Source: Marthasterias glacialis
Taxonomy: Eukaryota > Echinodermata > Asteroidea > Forcipulatida > Asteriidae
Direction: 5' to 3'
DNA length: 64,000 bases
Assembly (NCBI GenBank): GCA_911728455.2
Contig: OU452228.1
Location: forward strand, 10,988,104 to 11,052,103
Part shown: piece after piece, positions 1 to 8,132 of the stretch
Numbering within the stretch: the first letter of the stretch is position 1
How the letters are laid out: every line of letters starts with the position of its first letter
Notes under the pieces: model-generated
Told to the model about the DNA's origin: nothing
Seen by the model: only the letters and a program-made list of their open reading frames with translations
The model's database searches: none
Made by a program: the position numbers and the translations under genes

Positions 1-69
1 TTTTTTTTATCATGTTTTAGCCTGCTAAATTAATAAATGAAATGAAATAAAATGAAATTGGAAAAAATA

Positions 70-203
70 ACCCTATGTTGACCCTAACCGTAACCCTAAC
101 CCTTACCCTTACCCTTACCCTTACACTTACCCTTACCCTTACTCCTTACCCCTTACCCATACCCTTACCCTTACCCTTACCCTAACCCTAACCCCAACCC
201 CCA
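70..203. repeat. degenerate telomere-like array (interstitial)
   Basis: A ~130-bp run of six-base units. CCCTAA, the metazoan telomere repeat on its C strand, occurs at both edges, while the middle is mostly the permuted variant CCCTTA with single-base changes. It sits at the extreme left of the window and is followed by ordinary sequence. It is either an interstitial telomere-like block or the inner edge of a subtelomere that begins outside the window. Confidence 0.8.
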
Positions 204-630
204 AAAATGAAAGGCCAATCGGTCAACCATGGGTCGCGGGAGTGGGCCACCAATAAGACGTCACGAACTATGAGCCATGGGGTGGGGATCACCGGAACGA
301 AAAGGAGATGAAGGACGGGGACCGGGAGAGGGCGATCGTTGGTTTTTAGCGAGTGCATGCTCTCGGTCCCCCCCATCCCAGCTGTGATGATTTTTTTTTC
401 GAAATCAGAATATTGTGTCTACTGGAGATGTCTCCTGTGCATGAATTCTTTTGGCTATCCAAAAGGTAAGTGTGAAAGTATTTTTTTCAGCTTCAGTCTT
501 TTCATTCTGACACTAAGTGACGGCATGGACATGATCGGGGGTTCCTTCCTCCATGGTGATATTATTAATAATAAGCTCCAAGTTTTTGTTTTTATTAATA
601 AAGGACTTAGTAACTATGTTATTATTAGGC

Positions 631-767
631 CTACCAAAAGCCGACTTTTGGTGTGACTATGTCAGTCACAGCATTATTTGCACGTAGTTTGCCATCAGCT
701 CAAATGACGTAGTAACCACTACAGGTTACGCGATGACATAATGAAAGCATTGGTCGCACAATCGGTC
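631..767 (+). repeat. dispersed repeat family A, copy 1
   Basis: This stretch matches 3591-3740 over its whole length with scattered substitutions. Both start with an 'AAAGCC..CTTTTGGTGTGACT' type block and end with 'CATTGGTCGCACAA..GGTCT'. A shorter 3' piece recurs at about 22660-22722 inside a PDS5 intron. I see no open frame or clear terminal inverted repeat, so the class is unknown. Confidence 0.7.
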
Positions 768-867
768 TTGAACTAATCGACACGATTGCGCGTGTTTGCC
801 AAAGAGGGCGCTATATATCAGGACCGTTAATTTCTCATCTGCAGATCTGTGACGTTTGCCCACCTGG

Positions 868-1048
868 GGCCAATTTCATAAAGCTGTTTAGCAGAAAATA
901 CTTCTTATCAAATTTCTCTGCTAAGCAAAAAACGAGTGTGACACCAGTCGCAACAGTGTAGACATGGTGGAATGTTGGCTGGTAACCTGTTTCTGCTAAG
1001 CAAGATTTTTCTGCGCTTAGCAAGTTTCTGTGCTTACAGGCTTTATGG
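868..1048. repeat. foldback repeat with 'CTAAGCA' motifs
   Basis: The left end (CCAATTTCATAAAGCTG) is the imperfect inverse of the right end (CAGGCTTTATGG). Between them TTAGCAGAAA, CTGCTAAGCAA and TGCGCTTAGCAAG alternate on the two strands, so the block can fold on itself. Related words appear near 42260-42420. It looks like a non-autonomous element; the family is not named here. Confidence 0.45.
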
Positions 1049-1959
1049 CGTCTACATGGAGTCGTCCACTTTGTTTAGGAGTGTGTTTTTTCAGAGTGGG
1101 TGGAAGGAACCGTGTCTATTTAGTGTTAATTGTGAAAAAATTCCAACGACAAGGATGGGTTATATAAAATAAATATTGAATGCATTTTGTTCGTGCATTG
1201 TCGTACACTATAAGTATAATCACTCGGTGAGATCTGGCTTTTTCATTTCACTCGGCTTCGCCTCGTAAAATGGAACAGTCTAGATTTCACCTTGTGGTTA
1301 TTCTTCGACCTCTCTCTGCAACACTGTTACGTTATAAGAACCACCCCAGCCCCCCTGTTCTTGTCAAGGACCATGACCGGCCAACCTCCTCCCCATCACC
1401 CATCCAGTTCCTTATCTCCCGTCCGTCCCATCCAAATATAAACCCAATTCCAAATTTTTTTTAAATCTCACTACTTTCCGAGGAGGTCCCTGATATGATG
1501 TATTTATCGATAAGCTAGCTAGCTGCAGCCAGCCAGCCCCCTAGCCTGCAAGATGTACCATGACAATGAACGGTTAAATAAAAAAAACCATGCGAATCGG
1601 CGATGTAAGTGTCTGTATACCGTACTCCCACGGTACCATACCACACAGTACACGAGAGTTGCACAGCAATACACTCATTTACATTGTGCAGCATCCGCCC
1701 AACGATCCTACGTAGCGCCCTCATTTGGTAAATGCATTGGTCGACGTGTGATGTAAAATGGTGTTTGATTGGCTAGAAAGAATTAATTTGTGCATTACTT
1801 AATTATTATTTTTTTTTATTTGAATAGGTAAATCTTACTCAATATTTATATTTTTTGACAAAAATATATAAGATTGTCAATTACTGCGATTTAAAAGGAT
1901 ATATATTTAAAAAGTTTGGGAACTGGTTTATAAAGCTGTTTGAAAATGTATGAATCGTG

Positions 1960-2141
1960 TAACCAATGAGTGTTGTCGTGACTAAAAAAAGTGCTGGGTA
2001 TCGCTGTTGGCGCCATTGTGTTTCGAAAAAAGGATAAATTAGAATTTCGGTACTGCTGGCAAAACAACTCAAAATCACGATCTATTGGCTGCAGTTCGAA
2101 GGTGTACGTCTGGTGAAGAATTCTTCAAAGGACAGCCAAAG
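1960..2141 (+). promoter_or_regulatory. candidate promoter / non-coding first exon for PDS5 (alternative A)
   Basis: A CCAAT box (1962-1967) is followed about 40 bp later by TTGGCGCC at 2007-2014, an E2F-like site. About 130 bp further on there is a good splice donor, CCAAAG|GTATAT, with the exon ending at 2141. This would suit a cell-cycle gene whose coding start exon (8068) is preceded by a splice acceptor. The link to PDS5 is inference; the stronger element cluster at 3225-3386 competes with it. Confidence 0.2.
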
Positions 2142-2588
2142 GTATATTCTTATTTAAATATGTTTTGATAAATTAAAGTGCATTTGGATTATTGACGGCT
2201 TGCTTGGTACAAAAAGTGTGTAAAAATAAAACGCAACCACATACGAAGAAGCAGGCGGATTTGGCCGGGCGCTGTATGTAAACGCTCCCCGCTTGTTGGC
2301 TTGGTCGACCATGGCATCGGTCGTCACCACCGGTGCCCACCTCTCTTCATGGAGCTGTGTTGGTAATACTGTAGGTCAGTCTATGGTCGGACATTCGTTC
2401 GTACATAAATGACTTGGCTATCTTCATGAAATTCCCCAGTACATCCGTAGTCGGCTGCATAAAAAATAGCCGTAGTCAATCATGCCAAGTTACTCTCCTC
2501 TAGGCTTACTTTATTTGTATACAAACTCTCTGTAGGTAGACTACAGAAAGTTTTTAGTTCAATAAATAAAATATTTTTAAGGTCCAGG

Positions 2589-2724
2589 AGCCGATTTCAC
2601 ACAACTTTATGCAACTGCATAAGTCCACCTGCGCAACATTTATTGCATAAGTTAGGCCACTTGTGCAATAAAATGTGGCGCAAGTGGACTTACGCAGTTG
2701 CGTAAAGTTTTGTGAAATCGGCTG
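2589..2724. mobile_element. foldback MITE-like element
   Basis: Nearly the entire 135 bp is one inverted repeat. The left arm from AGCCGATTTCACA to TTGCATAAG pairs with the right arm from CTTGTGCAATAAAATG to TGTGAAATCGGCT, with a few mismatches. CAGGAG occurs on both sides (2585-2590 and 2725-2730) and may be a 6-bp target-site duplication, although the boundaries on the two sides are offset by about 3 bp. Confidence 0.65.
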
Positions 2725-2822
2725 CAGGAGTCGCAGGGTTTCCTTTGGGGCCTAGCCCATATATAAATAGTGCTAGCCCCATAAATTGTGCCAATACGCT
2801 GGACTCCCTCCGCTTCTTGGCC

Positions 2823-2896
2823 TACTCCTAGAACTATGAGGTTCGTTCCGCTATCGTGGAGACGATAGCGGAACGAACCTCATAGTTCTAGGAGTA
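2823..2896. mobile_element. 74-bp perfect hairpin flanked by 9-bp direct repeats
   Basis: Two 35-base arms (2823-2857 and 2862-2896) are exact reverse complements, separated by the loop GGAG. The hairpin is flanked on both sides by TTCTTGGCC (2814-2822 and 2897-2905). The structure looks like a very short foldback insertion with a 9-bp target-site duplication, the length made by Mutator-type transposases. It could also be a templated inverted duplication formed during repair. It has no coding content. Confidence 0.75.
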
Positions 2897-3224
2897 TTCT
2901 TGGCCCAACGAGCCCTGTCCTTTAAAACCAGACATCAACTTTCGAATCGAGACTTACTTTTTTTGGCAAATTTATCCATCAATGATTGGTCGGTCGTTGC
3001 TGTCAGACATGTCAGACTCACAGGCAAAGTCTGGAGAAGATTTCCGCACGATCCCCCGTGCGATAAATCCTAGGCTTTCTATTGGAATTTTATGTCAAAT
3101 CTCGGTGATATAAGCCCATGTCAACGACGGCGGAGGAGCCATAATGGTTGTTGTTCAGCGCGGGTCGTATTCCTGCACTAGTCTTTATTCCAGCAGTCAT
3201 TTTGCGACGTTTACCTGATAGTGG

Positions 3225-3386
3225 TGACGTCATGGTAATGCGCGCAATCAGTCAGCACATTCAAGAACGTTTACCGCTGCGCGACACCTTTGAAGAGATG
3301 CACATTGTGCTGCCCACGTGTACAGTGGCGATTTAGCCAATGCTGTGATTGGTCAGTAAGTTTAGGGGCGGGGCTTAATGGATTGG
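3225..3386. promoter_or_regulatory. candidate promoter cluster (CRE, E-box, CCAAT, GC box)
   Basis: In 160 bp I see a full CRE palindrome TGACGTCA (3225-3232), the E-box CACGTG (3315-3320), a CCAAT box (3337-3341), two inverted CCAAT boxes ATTGG (3348-3352, 3382-3386) and the GC box GGGGCGGGGC (3365-3374). This density is typical of a housekeeping promoter. It lies 4.7 kb upstream of the PDS5 start codon, and the PDS5 start exon has an upstream splice acceptor, so a distant non-coding first exon is expected. Direction and target gene are inferred only. Confidence 0.4.
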
Positions 3387-3590
3387 TCTATTCCAGCAAG
3401 TCTTGGAAATTTTACAAGGAACTTTATGTACACGATGTGGTAGTACCAGTTGCATGCTAAAAATTTCACAATTTTGAGGCCGAAATCATTCAAAGAAAAG
3501 GCTTTCTAAAACTGATTCCTTTGTCTATTTGAAATTCCACAAGGCTAGGTATAGCCAAAGGCAAGGGCTTAGTACCTGTTATATTAATAC

Positions 3591-3740
3591 CAAAAGCCAA
3601 CTGTTGGTGTGACTCTGTTGGTCACAGCATGTACTTACACGTTGTTTACCATCAGGTGAGATGACGTAGTACCCACAAAGTACTACAGGTCACATGATGA
3701 CATGTAAACATTGGTCGCACAAATGGTCTATAGTCAATAA
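3591..3740 (+). repeat. dispersed repeat family A, copy 2
   Basis: This is the second and more complete copy of the repeat at 631-767, in the same orientation. The shared word GTCACATGATGACATGTAAACATTGG is also close to the intronic fragment at about 22679-22705. Confidence 0.7.
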
Positions 3741-3779
3741 AATGAAATTCTATACATATTACATGCGTTACAAATGCAT

Positions 3780-4135
3780 CATCTTTATTTTTTCTTTATT
3801 TATGTATTTTTTTTAATATTTAAAGTGGTCAGAATTAATTATTTTTAAATTAAATATAATTGTTTTAACTTGTATTAGGCCTATTATATTAGTTATATAT
3901 ATTGAGATAAACTGATTTTTTTTGCAACATTGACATTACATACAACCCTACTTAAGTTAACAACATGACGTGATCTTTCGACCAATAGAGAATAAAACAT
4001 GATCTACAAGATAAAACAACTGTTTGGAGTTTTTGACTGTAGATTATTTTTTTTTTTGACATGATTATTAGTAAAATAGTGCATTATTAGTGATTTATAC
4101 CTAAATTTTTATTCCCCATGGATCTCGCCCATTCT
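3780..4135 (+). repeat. diverged dispersed repeat family C, copy 1
   Basis: An AT-rich block whose order of landmarks repeats at 6710-7250. The landmarks are GATAAACTGATTTTTTTTGCAA, then ACATACAACCC..CTTAA, then ACATGATCTA, then TTAGTAAAATAG..ATTTATACC, then TGGATCTCGCCC. The two copies are direct repeats with many indels. No open frame is evident. Confidence 0.5.
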
Positions 4136-4912
4136 CATGTTAAATGGAATTCATAAATACCCCAGACAGTTTAGACAATTCTATTGGCTAAGAAGTGGTC
4201 ACATGACCATTTCTAAGTGACTTTAAACGGCTGATAAAGACACAGCTGGGGCTGTTTAAAACCAGTTGGATAGTGATTGGCCCCTGAACATGAATAACAA
4301 AACTTGAGATTTTGTTATCCTTTAACTTATTATTTTGGATAACTTTATTTTTTTTCAAAATAATAAATAAATATTTCTTAAAGATGGTTATTTTCACAAA
4401 TATACAACAAATGTATGAGGTCAAATCATAATATTTTAAAGAGAAAATGTTGATAAGGAAATGAAATGGAGCTTTAATAAAAACACTTAAAAAGCAATGT
4501 TTTGGACGAGGCTGAAGAACTGTCAAAAGTGTACAGAAAATATCGTCTGCTCACATTTGCTGGTTTGTTTGTGCACGATAAAGTTTTTAGACACTTACTT
4601 ATTGGATTTAAGTTAAAATGTGTGACAACTTGCAATGTAATTTTGACCTTCAATTTGATATTGACGATATAACTGATGAGGAAGTTATTGTTGAAGAGGC
4701 AGAACAATGTCAGAGAGGAGAAAGCAGACCGAGATCAGTCAACATCAAATTCAAATGGGCCTAGGTTCCAGCAGTGCACAGGTGATGAAATTACAGCTTT
4801 ATAGAAGCAAGAAAATGAAAAATCACCTACATATGTGACAGTCTGCCATGATACATGAAGTTTTGTACACTGAAAGTTTGAAACAGCGACGCTGCACTGC
4901 ATAACGTTAACA

Positions 4913-5173
4913 CTACAGAGGGCCCACACTGTATCGATACACGGAACAAGCTTCCAACGGTAAAACAAATCCAAACTGTTGTAAATAATCGCACTCACCA
5001 ATCAGATCAACATTAACATTTCTTAAATTCTTTCTCCATTCTTCAGCAGTTGTCAGTTTTAATACAGTTCCTCTTATTTTACTGTGAAAACAATGTATTT
5101 CTAAAGCCTTGCCGCCGCGACGACCAACAGTCGGATACTGCTGTTCTTTAGTCTGGTTTCGTGTTTTGAAACT
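4913..5173 (-). other. 86-codon open frame without ATG, unassigned
   Basis: On the minus strand a stop-to-stop frame of 86 codons runs through a hydrophilic, protein-like stretch (for example KLTTAEEWRKNLRNVNVDLI). Inside it a segment at 4999-5081 is bounded by a good acceptor (TTTTCACAG) and a good donor (GTGAGTGCG) and would be an 83-bp exon in the same frame. No methionine starts it and no neighbouring exon could be chained. It could be an exon of an unrecognised gene or a remnant of a transposon protein. Confidence 0.2.
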
Positions 5174-5342
5174 CTAAATCGTGCAAATCACACATAGGGG
5201 AGGCGACAACCAGACGCACAAGCAAAGCAGGGCCCCTGAACATGAATTGCAAACTGACAAATGAACGAAACCATCCAAAACCTTTTTTAAAACCAGTTTT
5301 CCATATTTTTCAATACTTGTTAACAAAAGGGCATTTATGAAT

Positions 5343-5508
5343 GGGAATAAAAGAGTGGTGACTCGTTCTTAAACGGCCGTTTAAAACCTTACAGGGTCGT
5401 GGCCGTGCGATAAAGGCCCTCGCCTTCGGCTCGGGCCTTCATCGCACGGCCACGACCCTGCCGGTTTTAAACGGCCGTTTAAGAACTCGTCGCCACTCAT
5501 TTATTCCC
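5343..5508. repeat. long near-perfect palindrome (foldback element)
   Basis: The left arm from GGGAATAAAAGAGTGG pairs with the right arm ending CCACTCATTTATTCCC. The inner sequence AAACGGCCGTTTAA..GGGTCGTGGCCGTGCGAT is almost exactly inverted around GGCCCTCGCCTTCGGCTCGGGCC. The ~166-bp unit would form one long hairpin. The high GC of its core stands out against AT-rich surroundings, which suggests an inserted foldback element. Confidence 0.75.
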
Positions 5509-5573
5509 TTAATAAAAATTTGATGATCAGAAATATGTGTCGATTGGAAACTAGTCAGGGCACGATGTGTATA

Positions 5574-5690
5574 TATATTAATCTTCCAGTACGTGCTAAT
5601 CCTCCAATCAGATTGCTCAACGGGAGTGTGATAATAAACCATATCATACTCCCAGTAGTCTTTATTGCACTCTGCGTATTTTGAGCATTA
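5574..5690 (-). repeat. dispersed repeat family B, copy 1 (inverted copy at 13591-13700)
   Basis: TTGCTCAACGGGAGTGTGATAATAAACCATATCATACTCCCAGTAGTC here is the reverse complement of the block at 13612-13668, and similarity continues on both sides (GTACG..CTAATCCTCCAATC; GCACTCTGCG). A TTCC.TATTCCAC..TGTGATAA motif at about 5788-5815 recurs at about 13442-13471, so the element is probably larger than the best-matching core. Confidence 0.7.
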
Positions 5691-6019
5691 CGGACAGTGC
5701 AAAACATTGTTTTAAACTTTATGCTTTGAACGTATTGCTTCTTATTGGACAACACTCATAGTTGTATTATCTTCCAGAGCAATATTTTTCCCTATTCCAC
5801 TCGCACTTGTGTGATAACTAATAATATTAAATGAAATGCCAATGGCATGCCTGGCCTGGGCAATGGCTTTTGAATCATGGACTATGATTGAACATGTTAA
5901 ATGATGATGGAGGAAGGAAAAAATTTGTGTAGATTGCTCAAATTATATATTGATCAAAATTGTTTGAGTACATTATACATATTGCTAAATAAAACATTTG
6001 TCTTGTCATAGGCCTAGTA

Positions 6020-6197
6020 CAGGCCTTGATCTTAACCGAGGCCACCGAGGCCATTGGCCTCATGCCCTGTCGAGTTGGCCAGCAGGCCCTTCAGAAAAAT
6101 TGCACTGTCACTACCGACTTGGCCAGCATGCCCTTGTACAATTTTTCTGATTTGGCCAGCAAAGGCCTGCCCCCGTTTTTCTTAAGATCGAGGCCTG
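6020..6197 (+). mobile_element. MITE family M6, copy 1 (6-bp TSD CTAGTA)
   Basis: A 178-bp element ending in inverted repeats: CAGGCCTTGATCTTAA on the left, and the reverse complement of CAGGCCTCGATCTTAA on the right. It is flanked by the exact 6-bp duplication CTAGTA (6014-6019, 6198-6203). Two further copies at 12553-12721 and 13908-14069 share the whole body (CATGCCCTGTCGAGTTGGCC, AATTGCACTGTCACTACC). No transposase is encoded. A 6-bp duplication with CAGG ends points to a hAT6-, Dada- or IS3EU-like mobilising enzyme, not resolved here. Confidence 0.88.
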
Positions 6198-6709
6198 CTA
6201 GTAGTAGTGTAGACAGTTGGAGTACTTAGCATAACTAGCACTAATTTAGTAGGTACAGCCAGGTTAGGATGGTAATTTAATTTCGTTTTTTAAAAGTATC
6301 CTTGTCTTGTGGGTTTTCGATTGGATACAGGAAAATTGTTTGGAAACAGAAACTAAATTATTTTTTAACTATCTTTTAACAAGACACTTATAGTTCATAA
6401 AATGTTGAAATCCTTGAAATTGCAATCTTTCGTTCTGAAAGATGTCTGCCATTTACAGTGGTTCTGCATATGCGATGTGCAGGCACTGTCATATGTTTTT
6501 GATCCTTTCATTGAGCTAGAGAGGCAGTTTCTATCAACTTTTAGATACAAGTATGGCGTGCAAAATGTCTTTAAAAAAAGGGTAGAAGTACTATCCACAC
6601 TCACTGTGTGGTTTAGTGACTCAAATTAGTTAAAGTAATAAAGTTCTTTACATTTTGTTACAATTTACATGTACTATAAAATAAATATACTGATCTATAT
6701 TTTTTCTAA

Positions 6710-7250
6710 ATGTTTGTTTTCTTTATTAATACTTTGAAAAGGTCAACATTAATTAAAACAAATATAAATATATATATATTTTTTATAACTGTTTTACTTA
6801 AATTATATTTATAATATATTTGTATTTATATTTCTATATTGTCCATTCCTCTCCTGTAGTTGGTGGCTCTTCTGCTGTTTGGATGGTCAATATAATAAAT
6901 GATGAAAAATCACTCATATCCACTTCAGATAAACTTAATGTTTTTTGCAATATTGGCATGCCATACAATCCCACTTAAATAAAGCATCACATGATCTATC
7001 CTAAGTTCTACCAAGGAGACTGAAGCTTGAGCTGTCAGATGAAACTTGCATTTGGAATATTATTTGACCATAGATAAAAAAATTCTTTTGACACATTTGA
7101 TTGTTAGTAAAATAGATTTATACCAAAATTTAAACGTTTTATAAACTTCTGGGTGTCACTCAGGACAGGAAACTTTGTTCTCAACATATTGAGTCCTGGT
7201 GATAGAGTGTGGACTTCAGAACAAAGGTTCTGGTCACTGTGGATCTCGCC
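6710..7250 (+). repeat. diverged dispersed repeat family C, copy 2
   Basis: This is the longer copy of the block at 3780-4135, sharing the same ordered landmarks and ending in GTGGATCTCGCCCC. It is strongly AT-rich, including (TA)n-like runs around 6765-6785. Confidence 0.5.
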
Positions 7251-7624
7251 CCGTCTTGTGGTAATTGGGAATCAAAATGGGGGATCAAAAATACATGGCG
7301 ATCGAAAACATATGACTGGACGATATCGTATTATTGCGGGTCTCCTATTATTGCTGTATCAAAAAAAATAAAAATTGTTGCCGATATGCCATCTATCAAC
7401 AATTTACATACAGTGAATCGGAGACCAATAACCATCTGCCGATCTGGTAAAAAAGACAAATATGAATCATGAATTGTCTCAGAAATTTTTGATATTGAAA
7501 TATTTTTGAAAAAAACCCTGCTATTTTGCCAACCATACCATTTTTTGTCTAGTGCCCAACAATAGTGTCTGTACTCAGTGTGAATGTAACTAGCATCTAT
7601 TTCATGGGAAGGGCTTAGATTTAT

Positions 7625-7685
7625 TGTGTAATCCCAGATTTTAGACCTTTGTCCTTTTGTTATACAAAGAGGACGACGAGAGATC
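7625..7685 (-). repeat. dispersed repeat fragment (inverse of 24985-25045)
   Basis: The minus strand reads CGTCCTCTTTGTATAACAAA then AGGACAAAGGTCTAAAATC then TGGGATTACACAATAA. The plus strand at 24985-25045 carries the same series with few changes. Short open frames through it look protein-like in both copies but are too broken to assign. Confidence 0.5.
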
Positions 7686-8053
7686 AATAGGCTACCACCA
7701 TTGTTTATTGTTTATCATTGTATTCGGCTCAAAAGGAGGCAAGTCCGAGTGAACAGAGATTCCAGCATAGATTCTGACCATGAGGACGATTATCAGCCTT
7801 GTCTTACAGCCAAGGTTTTGCGATTCTTGCTCAACAGATCTCATATTTTCTCGAAAGAGAACAATAAATCCCAGTGCTTTTTATGAGAACCATTGTTTTC
7901 TATGCTTTGTTTAGTCAGGGTTTCATTGTGACAATGATATTCTCAAGAACAAATTATTCCGCCCATTCCGAAAAATCATCCCGTCAGGGGTCACAGAAAA
8001 ATTATAAGTTTTTTTTTGTTACAAATCTAAAACATTTTGTTTGTTTTTTTCAG

Positions 8054-8067
8054 TTGGATGAGTCAAG
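8054..8067 (+). other. PDS5: PDS5 5' UTR fragment in the start exon
   Basis: A polypyrimidine tract followed by CAG (8051-8053) is a strong splice acceptor 14 nt before the PDS5 start codon. The annotated start exon is therefore the second or a later exon of the transcript. An upstream non-coding exon must exist, and I could not fix its position. Confidence 0.6.
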
Positions 8068-8132
8068 ATGTCAAAGAGCAGAGGGCACCAGAGGCTGGTG
8101 GTGTCCCCCATCGTGTACCCCCAAGGGTCTAA
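8058..8132 (+). promoter_or_regulatory. short upstream ORF overlapping the PDS5 start
   Basis: An ATG at 8058 lies 10 nt before the PDS5 ATG in another frame and opens 24 codons ending at TAA (8130-8132). Its context is poor (T at -3), whereas the PDS5 ATG has A at -3. Ribosomes would mostly scan past it, but it could reduce PDS5 translation. Confidence 0.4.

Noticed and set aside
4188-4707. Overlapping minus-strand frames of 112 and 77 codons
   Set aside because: Phe/Ile/Lys/Asn-rich translation of AT-rich DNA, no motif and no conservation that I recognise.
6026-6229. Plus-strand frame ending in FFLRSRPASS, similar to the frame at 13859-14182
   Set aside because: The similarity arises because both lie in copies of the M6 MITE; the elements are non-coding.
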